From JAAYJT01 sp037446395 (GTDB taxonomy: Bacteria > Bacteroidota > Bacteroidia > Bacteroidales > JAAYJT01), in contig JBBIIP010000031.1 in the NCBI GenBank assembly GCA_037446395.1, forward strand, positions 1 to 25,379: 25,379 nt of DNA. The letters are read 5' to 3'. Positions within the stretch are counted from its first letter, which is position 1. The number at the start of each line of letters is the position of its first letter. This document shows, piece by piece, positions 15,166 through 23,766 of the stretch. The notes under the pieces are model-generated. The model saw nothing but the letters and a program-made list of their open reading frames with translations, was not told the DNA's origin and searched no databases. The translations under genes were made by a program, and so were the position numbers.

Positions 15166-17361
15166 TTAATTCCCGGCAACACGCGAAGCCTTCTTCACCC
15201 CGGGTATTTTTAATATCCGGTGAAGCAAAGAATCAAGAAACCGCGAATCCATCGCCAATACTTTTATGATTCCCTCGAATTTTCCGGATGAGGTTTCGAC
15301 TGAGATGCCTCGAAGATTTAGTTTTTGATCCTGGCTGATGGCTTGCGTAATGTCGTTCAGTATTCCCAGGCGATCTTGCCCGGCGATGCGTATGGTGGCC
15401 ACAAAACTGGTCACTTCTTCTTTTTTCACCCATTTGGCAGCTACAACACGATACGGGTAGCGTGAGCGCATTTGCAGAGCGTTTGGGCAGTCGGCACGGT
15501 GAATTTTAATTCCGGCTCCAACTGTAACAAACCCAAAAATTTGATCACCAGAAACAGGTTGGCAACATTTGGCCAGGTTAAAGTCGCTTATTTCGGGGTT
15601 GTTTTCGATGAGCAGAAAGTCGGCACCAGGTGACCCGATTGCTGCTTTGGCAGCAATTTTCTTTTGAATTTTTTCCTTCAATGCCTCGTCAATTGAACGA
15701 ACCGGGGCTAAAAGAAAATCTTTGATATCGGCTAAATCAATTTTATCTTCAGCAATTAGATGAAACAATTCCACAGGTTCCGAAAGTTTATAATGCTGTA
15801 TGATTTTATTCAGGATTGCATCGTTGAATGTAAGATCAAGTTGGTTGAGCTTCCGGCGCAACATTTCTCTTCCTTCATCGCTCCGACTATACTCCGCAAC
15901 CCTTAGAAATCGCTTTATTTTGTTGCGTGCCCGTCCAGAAACTACCCAGTTAAGCCAATCAAGGTTGGGTTTTTGGTTTTTTGAAGTGAGTATTTCAACC
16001 TTATCGCCGTTTCTAAGTATGTGTTTTATTGGTACCATCAGCCCATTGACCCGTGCTCCGGTACATTTTTCGCCCACCCCTGTATGCACTTCATAGGCAA
16101 AGTCGAGCACGCTGGCGCCTTGCGGGAGTTTTTTGAGGTCGCCTTGCGGTGTAAAAACGAAAATAGAATCTTCTGCAGCACGAATCTTTAGTTGCTCCTC
16201 GGTGAGGGTATTCGCCTCAGGTTTCTCAAGAATTGCCCTGATGTTATCAAGCCAGTCGGATTTTTTACCGCTGCCTTTCACTCCCTTGTAGAGCCAGTGG
16301 GCTGCATGGCCTTTTTCTGCATTTTCGTCCATGCGTTGGGTACGTATCTGCACTTCCACCCAGCGGTTTCGTGGACCAACCACTGTTGTGTGCAATGACT
16401 CGTAGCCATTCTCCTTGTGAGTGGTAATCCAGTCGCGCAGGCGTTTCGGATTTGGTTGATAGAGGTTCGTTACAACCGAATAGGCTTTCCAGCAATCGTC
16501 CTTTTCATGTTCCAGCGTGCTATTCAATACGATACGTATGGCAAAGAGGTCATACACTTCATCGAACTCAACATTCTGCGTTTTCATTTTATTCCAGATC
16601 GAAAAAACAGATTTTATGCGTCCTTTGATCGCAAATGTCAATCTGGCAGCACTTAATTCTTTTTCAATAGGTTCTGAAAACTCTTTGATATATGCATCGA
16701 GCATTGCGCGAGAGTCCTCAAGTTTGCGTTCTATGGAATGGTAAATTGATGGTTCAGCGTAGCGCATCGAAAGCTCTTCCAACTCGGTTTTGATATTGTA
16801 TAAACCCAGGCGGTGGGCAATGGGCGTGTATAGTTTGCTTGTTTCAATGGCAATTTTGTCTTTATCACTTCCCTGTAAGGAATCCAGCACGCGCATGTAG
16901 TGCAACCTGTCGGCCAGTTTGATGAGGATCACGCGGGCATCGTCGGCAAGGGAAAGCAACAGGCGAATAAAATTTTCGGCATGCAGCGAGACTTTATCGG
17001 TTCTCAACAATGATATTGTGGTCAAACCTTCTATGATTTTCCTGATTTCAGCGCCAAATTCCTTCTCAATATTTTCGGGTGTTGTGCCGTTTTCCATCAA
17101 AGCATCCTGCAGCAAAGTGCTTACAATGGTTGTATAACCCAATCCCAGCTCCAATGCGACAATTTTGGCCACTGCTATTGCATGAAAAAAATAAGGCTCT
17201 CCCGAAGGCCGGATCCTGTCTTTGTGAACATCGAGTAGCATCATGAATGCATTGCGAAGCAGTTTCTTCTCTTTTGCATCGAGGAGTGCATGACAGGCCC
17301 TAAGCAGTTCGCCATACTTATTCCGCACAATGCGGTTTAATTGATATTTTGATGGCTCCAT
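15166..17361 (-). CDS. relA: RelA/SpoT-family (p)ppGpp synthetase with degenerate hydrolase site
   Basis: The 731-residue protein has the full long-RSH layout: HD hydrolase-like domain (about 30-180), synthetase (about 230-370), TGS (about 390-455), helical region, zinc-finger segment KCCQPVSGD and C-terminal ACT domain. The synthetase looks intact (YDLFAIR, NGYESLHTTV, VEVQIRT). In the hydrolase domain the HDxxED motif reads QDALME (85-90) and the DRLHN motif reads DRLHY (151-155), so three or four manganese/catalytic residues are lost. Net hydrolase activity is therefore unlikely, as in RelA. The basic loop before NGYES reads RLRD, nearer the RxKD of bifunctional enzymes than the ExDD of proteobacterial RelA. 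The ATG at 17361 is used: an upstream TTG frame runs into the terminator. Confidence 0.93.
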   Translation of the reverse strand: MEPSKYQLNRIVRNKYGELLRACHALLDAKEKKLLRNAFMMLLDVHKDRIRPSGEPYFFHAIAVAKIVALELGLGYTTIVSTLLQDALMENGTTPENIEKEFGAEIRKIIEGLTTISLLRTDKVSLHAENFIRLLLSLADDARVILIKLADRLHYMRVLDSLQGSDKDKIAIETSKLYTPIAHRLGLYNIKTELEELSMRYAEPSIYHSIERKLEDSRAMLDAYIKEFSEPIEKELSAARLTFAIKGRIKSVFSIWNKMKTQNVEFDEVYDLFAIRIVLNSTLEHEKDDCWKAYSVVTNLYQPNPKRLRDWITTHKENGYESLHTTVVGPRNRWVEVQIRTQRMDENAEKGHAAHWLYKGVKGSGKKSDWLDNIRAILEKPEANTLTEEQLKIRAAEDSIFVFTPQGDLKKLPQGASVLDFAYEVHTGVGEKCTGARVNGLMVPIKHILRNGDKVEILTSKNQKPNLDWLNWVVSGRARNKIKRFLRVAEYSRSDEGREMLRRKLNQLDLTFNDAILNKIIQHYKLSEPVELFHLIAEDKIDLADIKDFLLAPVRSIDEALKEKIQKKIAAKAAIGSPGADFLLIENNPEISDFNLAKCCQPVSGDQIFGFVTVGAGIKIHRADCPNALQMRSRYPYRVVAAKWVKKEEVTSFVATIRIAGQDRLGILNDITQAISQDQKLNLRGISVETSSGKFEGIIKVLAMDSRFLDSLLHRILKIPGVKKASRVAGN

Positions 17362-17411
17362 GATTAGGAAACGATTGAGTGAATAAAAATAGGGATATTT
17401 CTTCAGGCATG

Positions 17412-17441
17412 AAAAAAGGGTTGGTTTTGTAGCCAACCCTT
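17412..17441 (-). terminator. Intrinsic terminator after floA
   Basis: On the minus strand AAGGGTTGG (17441-17433) pairs with CCAACCCTT (17424-17416) around an 8-base loop and runs into TTTTTT. It lies 29 bases after the floA stop and separates the clpS-floA operon from the alarmone synthetase gene. Confidence 0.9.
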
Positions 17442-17469
17442 GGGTAGTGATGTTCGGATTTGGGTTGGT

Positions 17470-18477
17470 TTATTTTTTAGATGTATCCTGATCTTTCTGC
17501 AACTTGGCACTTCCAGCCGGATCGGAGATGGATTCGCGCATCTTGGTGTCGGCCTGGATGTTTTGCAGTTTATAATAATCCATAATTCCAAGGTTTCCGC
17601 TACGGAACGATTCGGCAATGGCCAATGGGATTTCGGCTTCAGCAAGAATAACTTTTGCACGGGCTTCCTGTGCCTTGGCTTTCATTTCTTGTTCTACAGC
17701 TATTGCCATAGCCCGACGTTCTTCGGCTTTCGCCTGGGCGATGTTTTTATCGGCATTGGCCTGATCCATCTGAAGATAAGCACCAATGTTTTTCCCAACA
17801 TCAATATCGGCGATATCAATGGATAGAATTTCGAAGGCAGTGCCGCTGTCGAGTCCTTTGGCCAATACTACTTTGGAGATCACATCAGGATTTTCGAGCA
17901 CGCTCTTGTGCGAATCGGCCGAACCGATTGCACTGACTACTCCTTCGCCAACGCGTGCAAGGATGGTTTCTTCTCCGGCTCCACCCACCAATTGTTTGAT
18001 ATTCGCTCTCACGGTGACCCTGGCTGTTGCAATAAGCTGGATGCCATCCTTGGCCACGGCGGCAATTTGTTTGGTTGTGATCACCTTGGGATTAACCGAC
18101 ATCTGAACGGCTTCGAGCACATCGCGGCCGGCCAGGTCAATGGCAGTAGCCATTTTGAAATTTAACGCTATGTTGGCTTTGTCGGCTGAGATCAGCGCGT
18201 TGATAACAGGTTTAACACGACCACCAGCCAGAAAGTGCGCTTCGAGGTCGTTTCGGGTGACAGTGATTCCGGCTTTTGTGGCAGCAATCATGCTATTCAC
18301 AATCACTGCAGGGGGAATTTTTCTCCAGCGCATCAGTACGAGCTGCAAGAGCGAAACGCGTACGCCAGATACCAGCGCCGAAAACCAGAGGCCCACGGGA
18401 ATAAATACAAAAATAAACCATAGCCCAAAGAGGGCGGCGATACCGATCGCAACAATAATCAATGCATTGGTTTCCAT
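17470..18477 (-). CDS. floA: Flotillin-like protein FloA (SPFH domain)
   Basis: The 335-residue protein matches the FloA/YqfA family in length and sequence style. It has an N-terminal membrane hairpin (about 5-38), an SPFH core (about 40-230) with GGRVKPVINALISADKA and GAGEETILARVGEGVVSAIGS-type segments, and an Ala/Glu-rich coiled coil (about 240-300, with NIAQAKAEERRAMA). Flotillins assemble in functional membrane microdomains and scaffold membrane proteins. The gene starts 3 bases after the nfeD stop, the usual partner. It is the last gene of a four-gene operon and is followed by a strong terminator. Confidence 0.95.
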   Translation of the reverse strand: METNALIIVAIGIAALFGLWFIFVFIPVGLWFSALVSGVRVSLLQLVLMRWRKIPPAVIVNSMIAATKAGITVTRNDLEAHFLAGGRVKPVINALISADKANIALNFKMATAIDLAGRDVLEAVQMSVNPKVITTKQIAAVAKDGIQLIATARVTVRANIKQLVGGAGEETILARVGEGVVSAIGSADSHKSVLENPDVISKVVLAKGLDSGTAFEILSIDIADIDVGKNIGAYLQMDQANADKNIAQAKAEERRAMAIAVEQEMKAKAQEARAKVILAEAEIPLAIAESFRSGNLGIMDYYKLQNIQADTKMRESISDPAGSAKLQKDQDTSKK

Positions 18478-18480
18478 TTT

Positions 18481-18948
18481 TTAATTTTTAGGTTTGACAA
18501 GAATTTTACTATATTCGACTTTGATCACAATAATTTCCGTTTGCTGGTCAATAAATTCGCCCAAGGTGTGCACTTCATAGTATTCTCCGTTTATGATTGC
18601 TTTGCCTGAAGGGGCCAGGCGCGAGATGGTTTTGCCTTCATCGCCGGGTTTCACCTTTGCCGGATCAACTTCATTCATCTTAGAATCTATTTGTGTGTTC
18701 AGCATCATCAGGCGCCAGGTTTTCGATTTCAGCGAGAAGTAGAGCACCAGGGAAGTAAGCACCAGTGTTCCCAGCAGGGCATAGTGCCCGGCAGGAGTTC
18801 CATAAATGGCATAGGCTTGCCATATGCTGACAATAAGCAGCACGAAACCAGTGATGCCTACAAAGGTAGTACCCGGTACTACGAGTACCTCGAGCAGGAG
18901 CAGAAGAAGTCCTACAATAATTAACAACAGAATAACAGTCCACGTCAT
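18481..18948 (-). CDS. nfeD: NfeD-family membrane protein (short form)
   Basis: The 155-residue protein has two or three hydrophobic helices (about 3-22, 28-48 and 56-74) with the family pattern LLLLEVLVVPG near the start. A soluble beta-rich domain follows (about 95-153, with GDEGKTISRLAPSGKAIINGEYYEV), the OB-fold characteristic of NfeD C-termini. This is the short NfeD class without the ClpP-like protease domain. It overlaps the M48 peptidase stop by four bases (ATGA), suggesting translational coupling, and precedes floA by 3 bases. Confidence 0.93.
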   Translation of the reverse strand: MTWTVILLLIIVGLLLLLLEVLVVPGTTFVGITGFVLLIVSIWQAYAIYGTPAGHYALLGTLVLTSLVLYFSLKSKTWRLMMLNTQIDSKMNEVDPAKVKPGDEGKTISRLAPSGKAIINGEYYEVHTLGEFIDQQTEIIVIKVEYSKILVKPKN

Positions 18949-19784
18949 GGTATTTGTAATTTTGGTGCAGTGGCCCTGGCTTTAGAACCGTCAGGGTCAT
19001 AATATTTTAATGCTTCGGGCATGAAAGCTTTGATTGCTTCAACCCTGTCCTTACTCGAGGGATGTGTACTCAAAAAAGTCGGGGTGGATAGCCCTGGCAT
19101 TGACGCAAAGTCTTGCCAGAATGTCAGTGCCCGCTCGGGGTTATAACCTGCCATAGCCATAAAAACCATTCCCAGCTTGTCGGCTTCGTACTCATGCTGA
19201 CGAGAATAGGCCAGGGAACCAACTGTTCCGCCAATCCCAAAAACAGCGAGGAACAAATCTCGTGTTTCCTGAGGTTTTTGGCTCAGGGCTATGTCCAGTC
19301 CGATAGCGCCCATTGTAAGCGCAAGTTGCTGGCTCATGCGTTCGTTGCCATGACCAGCTATGGCATGTGCAATTTCGTGGCCCATGACCACGGCTGCGCC
19401 TGCCTCGTCCTTTGTATAAGGTAAAATGCCGGTATAAAACACTACTTTTCCGCCCGGCATACACCAGGCATTTGCATCATCATTCACAATCAGATGATAT
19501 TCCCACGAAAAGTTTTTAAGTTTCTTAGCCAAGCCCCGTTGCTCCAGAAATTCCTCTACTGCAGTGGTGATTTTATCACCAACACGGTCTATCAACTGCA
19601 TACCCGGTTGATCGGCAGGAACAGTTACGTTTGAGACCAGGAAACTGCGGTACTCCGACAGGCTCATCCCTGTAAGCACGCTCTCGGGCAACATCTTGAA
19701 TTGACGCCGATTGGTATAAGGCACCCTGGCACAAGCATTCATCAGCATGGCAATAATCAGCAGGGATAGGTTTCTTATATTCAT
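18945..19784 (-). CDS. M48-family metalloprotease, lipoprotein
   Basis: The 279-residue zinc protease has a lipoprotein signal peptide with lipobox LMNAC (cysteine at residue 18). The catalytic motif HEIAH is at 136-140 and the third-ligand motif EYEAD at 198-202. It resembles periplasmic, membrane-anchored M48C enzymes such as LoiP/YggG and BepA without the TPR part. Such enzymes degrade or help fold outer-membrane proteins. It is tightly arranged between clpS (18-base gap) and nfeD (four-base overlap), implying a joint role in envelope quality control. The start ATG is at 19784. Confidence 0.94.
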   Translation of the reverse strand: MNIRNLSLLIIAMLMNACARVPYTNRRQFKMLPESVLTGMSLSEYRSFLVSNVTVPADQPGMQLIDRVGDKITTAVEEFLEQRGLAKKLKNFSWEYHLIVNDDANAWCMPGGKVVFYTGILPYTKDEAGAAVVMGHEIAHAIAGHGNERMSQQLALTMGAIGLDIALSQKPQETRDLFLAVFGIGGTVGSLAYSRQHEYEADKLGMVFMAMAGYNPERALTFWQDFASMPGLSTPTFLSTHPSSKDRVEAIKAFMPEALKYYDPDGSKARATAPKLQIP

Positions 19785-19802
19785 GGCCTCAGAAATATTT
19801 AC

Positions 19803-20075
19803 CTAATAAACCGAAACGGTTAATCCGACCTTAGAGAGCTCATCGTGAGGGGGTTTTAATTCGATGAACGTACCGCTTTTTATAACACATTTTCCGTTGA
19901 AATGTGCAATGAGTGTGCATTGTTCGGCTTGCTCAGGCGTGTGGTTGCAAATCTTGATCAGGCTATCAATCACAAATTCAAAACTATTAATTTCATCGTT
20001 AAACAGTACCAGCACTTTCTCATTCGAGAGGATTTCGTGCGTTTGATCAAAAGCCTGAGGTTTAATTTTAGTCAT
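19803..20075 (-). CDS. clpS: ATP-dependent Clp protease adaptor ClpS
   Basis: The 90-residue protein matches ClpS, which binds N-degron substrates and hands them to the ClpAP-type protease. Signature segments are seen in order: VLVLFNDEINSFEFVID (the NDxxxxxxFV core that contacts the N-terminal residue), the helix with EQAEQCTLIAHFNGKCVI, and the terminal strand KVGLTVSV. An in-frame TTG six codons upstream is open but the ATG at 20075 gives the usual length. It is the first gene of an operon with the M48 protease, nfeD and floA. ClpA/ClpC is not in the window. Confidence 0.93.
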   Translation of the reverse strand: MTKIKPQAFDQTHEILSNEKVLVLFNDEINSFEFVIDSLIKICNHTPEQAEQCTLIAHFNGKCVIKSGTFIELKPPHDELSKVGLTVSVY

Positions 20076-20254
20076 GCTCGATGCAATAGGCAATAATTTG
20101 CTGCGTTCTAAAACCCTGTAAAATTAGACATTATTTAAGATATAAGCGTTAATTTGGTCATTCAATTTTAATTCATTGGCCGAAAGATCAGTCAGTCAGA
20201 AATAAAAAGCCACCCATGCATGCATTTAGTAGATATCACTGGCCGGTAATTCAT

Positions 20255-20284
20255 CAAATATATTTTCAATCCTGAATGGCCAAA
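20255..20284 (-). promoter_or_regulatory. Predicted clpS-floA operon promoter
   Basis: On the minus strand TTTG (20281-20284) is followed after 18 bases by TATATTTG (20255-20262), close to the Bacteroidota consensus. The clpS start lies about 180 bases downstream, implying a long leader with no structure I recognise. Confidence 0.5.
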
Positions 20285-20308
20285 ATCTTTTCTTACCAAA
20301 TCCGCTAC

Positions 20309-20316
20309 TACTTTTG
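20309..20316 (+). promoter_or_regulatory. Possible -7 element of the Nudix gene promoter
   Basis: TACTTTTG fits TAnnTTTG and ends 15 bases before the ATG at 20332, implying a very short leader. No -33 TTG is at the right distance. Confidence 0.3.
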
Positions 20317-20331
20317 ATCTAACAAAGACCC

Positions 20332-20967
20332 ATGCAGCCCTCAGCCCTCATCCGAAATCTAAAGGAAAAATTTCAGCTTCCATTGCCGGGGATCGAATCT
20401 CACCTGAAAATGGTCGCGGTCGAACGCATGGAATATCTTGCCAAAGCCCGTGCGAATTTGAATTCCATTCAAAGCAGTGTATTGGTTACACTCTATCCAC
20501 TTGACAATGGCCTTGGTACTATACTTATAAAACGCACTACCGATAGCACGCCCCATAGCGGGCAAATTGGTTTTCCGGGCGGGAAGAAAGAAGACTTTGA
20601 CCTGACTTCCGCTGACACTGCCCTGCGCGAGGCATGGGAGGAAATCGGGCTACTATCCCATCATGTAAAGATATTGGGGGCATTGAGTCCATTATATGTG
20701 TTGCCGAGCAATTTCACAATAAATCCGGTAGTCGGGTTTATTGAACAGCCAGGCACCCTGGTTCCAAACCCGGGAGAGGTAGAATACGTTATTAAGTTAC
20801 CGCTTCAACAATTACGCGAGCACATCGCTTTTTTAGATATGGAAGTTAGGGGCTATCAGTTGAGAAAAGTACCCTGTTTCAGTATGAATGGTCACATCAT
20901 CTGGGGAGCAACTGCCATGATCCTACAGGAACTTCTTGATGTGCTTTATGGTTCTGCCACTTCATAA
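20332..20967 (+). CDS. Nudix hydrolase, CoA pyrophosphatase family (NudL-like)
   Basis: The 211-residue protein carries the CoA-pyrophosphatase (UPF0035) form of the signature, HSGQIGFPGGKKE, followed after a few residues by TALREAWEEIGL (about 95-106), which together make the Nudix box. Members split coenzyme A or its oxidised forms into 3'-phosphoadenosine and phosphopantetheine products. The N-terminal ~60 residues are helical and family-typical. It is a single gene, convergent with the surface-protein operon, and diverges from clpS. The exact substrate is inferred from family. Confidence 0.9.
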   Translation: MQPSALIRNLKEKFQLPLPGIESHLKMVAVERMEYLAKARANLNSIQSSVLVTLYPLDNGLGTILIKRTTDSTPHSGQIGFPGGKKEDFDLTSADTALREAWEEIGLLSHHVKILGALSPLYVLPSNFTINPVVGFIEQPGTLVPNPGEVEYVIKLPLQQLREHIAFLDMEVRGYQLRKVPCFSMNGHIIWGATAMILQELLDVLYGSATS

Positions 20968-20971
20968 AAAA

Positions 20972-21004
20972 GCCACTACCAAACTCTTTTTGTGTGGTAG
21001 TGGC
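20972..21004 (-). terminator. Terminator between convergent genes
   Basis: GCCACTACCA (20972-20981) and TGGTAGTGGC (20995-21004) form a perfect 10-bp stem. On the minus strand it is followed by TTTTTTATG, a good U-run, and it lies 29 bases after the surface-protein stop. On the plus strand it comes 4 bases after the Nudix stop with a weaker tail, so it may serve both genes. Confidence 0.85.
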
Positions 21005-21032
21005 ATTTAGGATACAAACCGCCAATGGCGGC

Positions 21033-22226
21033 TTATCTCTGAATCATGATTTTGCGTGTAACACGGCCATCGGGTGTTTCGAGTAAACAGACATAAGCAC
21101 CCTTATCGAAATGGCTCACGTCTATCAAGTATTGTTTCACATCGCCTGCCTGGGCATCAATGCGCTGAAACAGCAATTGTCGGCCAAGCACATCGTGAAT
21201 CATCAGCCTGAGTTCAGCGTTCCTTGAAACCTGTAGGTCAACAGTGAGTTGCTCGCGGGCTGGATTGGGATAAACCTTGAAATAATCTACCATTCCCTGC
21301 TTATCTTCGACTGATGTTGCCAGGATGGTGGTCGTAGTGTGGTAGGTGCCTGAAAATACCTCCTGGTTGCCAATGCTGTCGGTCGCCAGACTGTAGAAGC
21401 GATAGGTGTTTCCGCCGCTCCCGCCATCGAAAAGGCTACTTTTCAGGTGGGTATTGAGCAACCATACATACGGCGTAGCCCCGTTTTTCGAAACAAAAAC
21501 GGTATAGCTTTTTACCCCGCTGTGCTGATCGGTACCAATCCAATTCACCATGAATGTGGTGCGGGTGGTTTGCGCCGGAAGCGGGCTGACCACACTTGTC
21601 GGTGGCACACGGTCAATGGCATTTACCCATGTATTGGTGCGTATGGGTGCGTTCAGGTCGAACACAATTGTGGCCTTGTTCGATATGACGGATGCATGTG
21701 GCAGGTTTGGTTTCAGGCGAACTGTAAACGAAACATACCCTTCTCCTTCGGGCGAGGTTACATTGGGTGGAAGAAATCCTCCAAAGGGATCTTCGGTAAG
21801 TCCCATCGTAACCGGATCGAGTGAGGCAAAGCTCCACCGTGCAATCCCTGTTTGGGTGTCGAGCCTTGCATTGATGCGCAGAATGATGTTTTTGGCAGGC
21901 CGCAGGTCTATGTCCTTTGTAAACGCTTTCAGTCCGGGCTCTACATATACGATCCGGTTTCCGAAGCTTATGTTTCCGAAAAAGAACGAAGAAATGTCGT
22001 ATTTGGCCAAATCAAGGGTATCATAAACAAACACCTCCTGCGCGGGAGCTGTGGCAGTTTTTAGGTTCTCAAAGAAGATCTGATAAGGATAAGCGATGTT
22101 ATCGAAGTTATAGTTCATCGCCGCATAACCTCCCGGGCCTACTATTTCGTTAGGATCGATGGAGTTCAATACGCTTTTCGGATTATCCTTTATTTTATCA
22201 GGTGGAAATTTTTTCTTGCAATCCTC
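21033..22226 (-). CDS. 3' part of a large secreted surface protein with type IX sorting domain (cut by gap)
   Basis: This is the C-terminal 397 residues of a protein whose N-terminal part lies across the gap. It opens with a SxDPNEIVGPGGYAA-type segment, followed by a beta-rich domain ending SNKATIVFDLNAPIRTNTW, a pattern common in large Bacteroidota surface proteins. An Ig/FN3-like domain follows (SGVKSYTVFVS... YRFYSLATDSIGNQE). The last ~85 residues (from VYPNPAREQLTV to TRKIMIQR) are a type A sorting domain for the type IX system. The frame ends exactly at the gap edge (22226). Confidence 0.85.
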   Translation of the reverse strand, partial: EDCKKKFPPDKIKDNPKSVLNSIDPNEIVGPGGYAAMNYNFDNIAYPYQIFFENLKTATAPAQEVFVYDTLDLAKYDISSFFFGNISFGNRIVYVEPGLKAFTKDIDLRPAKNIILRINARLDTQTGIARWSFASLDPVTMGLTEDPFGGFLPPNVTSPEGEGYVSFTVRLKPNLPHASVISNKATIVFDLNAPIRTNTWVNAIDRVPPTSVVSPLPAQTTRTTFMVNWIGTDQHSGVKSYTVFVSKNGATPYVWLLNTHLKSSLFDGGSGGNTYRFYSLATDSIGNQEVFSGTYHTTTTILATSVEDKQGMVDYFKVYPNPAREQLTVDLQVSRNAELRLMIHDVLGRQLLFQRIDAQAGDVKQYLIDVSHFDKGAYVCLLETPDGRVTRKIMIQR

Positions 22227-22326
22227 NNNNNNNNNNNNNNNNNNNNNNNNNNNNNNNNNNNNNNNNNNNNNNNNNNNNNNNNNNNNNNNNNNNNNNNNNN
22301 NNNNNNNNNNNNNNNNNNNNNNNNNN
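22227..22326. other. Assembly gap of 100 N
   Basis: Exactly 100 undetermined bases, a conventional placeholder for a gap of unknown length. Coding sequence on the minus strand enters and leaves it in different nominal frames, which reflects the arbitrary length rather than a real frameshift. Confidence 0.98.
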
Positions 22327-23757
22327 AAGGCTGTCAATCGGGAACCATGGCTTCACCGAATCGGCAATGGCTTGCCAGAGTGGGTTGGATTGCAAAGGCA
22401 ACCCAATTTGCCTGGATAAAAACTCTATCTCCAGTCCGGGTATATCTGATACGAGCAACCACAAGGGCGCCACATACAAATCGTTGTTGCCCAGGTTTCC
22501 GTAGTTTACCGTAAAGGTTTGCCAGCGGTTCACCAGCACCACATCGCGTCCGCTTACTTCGGCCCAGAACTCGTTGGGTTTGCCCGCTTCGATGGTGAAT
22601 GTATTGGTGGCCACCATGGGTGGCAGGGGGGCAGTATTGGCAACTACATTATACACCCCCAAAGGTTTTCCGTTGAGGTTAAACCGCGCGTTCAGCTTAC
22701 CTGGCGAAACAAGGTAGTTCGTATCGGCATTGATATCAGGAAAACCAGTACGTCTTAAAACTATTTTTGTGGCTGTTGTAAGCCCGCCTCCATTCACAGT
22801 TATTGTGGCAAGGCCTTTATCGCCGGCTTTGTCAGGGACCACCGAAGCAATGCCACGGACGCTGACCTGTTTGGTAATGCTGTCGGCACCCGAAATATTT
22901 CGGGCAACCAGCTTCACCATATATTCGCCCGGCTGGCTATAGGTTTTTGAAGGGTTCACCTGGGTTGATTGCGTGCCATCGCCAAAGCGCCAGGTATAGG
23001 TTTTTGCCAGGCTCGAATTGTTGTTGAAGGTAACAAAATTGCGGTCTACCAGGGCATAAAACTCTGATTTTGGAGCCGGCGTGGTAAGCGATACAGTACT
23101 GCTCCAGTTTTTGCTGGCATCGCGAAAACGCACATAAAGATAATCGAAACCAATGCTGCTGTTCAGAAAGATTTGTTGCACCCAGTCTTCGGATGGTTGA
23201 CCGGCAAGGGTGCCAGTGACCTTGTTTTGGGTTTTGTTGTCGAACCAATACTCAAAGTGGGTTAATGTTGGGCCCGCCCTCCAAAAACGGTGGCTTTCGA
23301 TCGGGCTCCACACCCCACTGGCATCGCGAAAGCGCATATTCAGCACATTCAGCCCACCGGCAAGGCCGGTGGTAGGCAGGTTGGTGATGAGTTTCAGCGT
23401 ATCGAGGGCACTTGGATTTACGATGGTCCGACCGGCAAAATTGTCGTTGAACCAATACTCGTAGCGGGTGATGGTGCGGCCGGTCTTGCAAAACCAATGG
23501 CTCAGTGGAACGCTCCATCGGCCATTGTTGTCGCGGAACCGGATGTGAAGGATGTGCAAACCGGTTTTCAGCGCTGCGGTGGATAAGCCCTCATTCAGTT
23601 GAAAATTGGCAATAGGGCTGATGCCGGTGGTGATTCTTGCTGCATAATCGTCGTTAAACCAATACTGCCAGGCATTGATTTGTGTGGTTTGTGCCTGCAG
23701 GAAGCAACCAATCAGCAGCAGCCATATAATGTAAATAAATTTTCTCATGGCTCCCAT
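22327..23757 (-). CDS. 5' part of a large secreted surface protein with YWFND repeats, PKD and IPT-like domains (cut by gap)
   Basis: The N-terminal 477 residues begin with a signal peptide (core FIYIIWLLLIGCFLQAQ). The start is the ATG at 23757 or, three codons on, at 23748. Three tandem repeats of about 60-70 residues follow (about 30-97, 98-168, 169-226), each opening YWFxx and containing an xRFRDxxxxWS core. Next come a PKD domain (about 240-300, WRFGDGTQS... YSQPGEYMVKLVA), an IPT/TIG-like domain (about 305-395) and further beta-rich sequence. Such repeats are met in Bacteroidota extracellular proteins of unknown role; adhesion or glycan binding is plausible. It starts 9 bases after the beta-helix gene stop, so the two are one operon. 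Confidence 0.85.
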
Positions 23758-23766
23758 CTTGGCAGA

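Noticed and set aside
17362..17436. TTG-initiated extension of the alarmone synthetase
   Set aside because: It would start within the floA terminator hairpin; the ATG at 17361 gives the usual family length.
20076..20093. TTG-initiated six-codon extension of ClpS
   Set aside because: The ATG at 20075 gives normal ClpS length and no conserved residue lies upstream of it.
21033..23757. Frameshift between the two halves of the surface-protein gene
   Set aside because: The frame difference comes from the arbitrary 100-N placeholder, so it is not evidence of a pseudogene.
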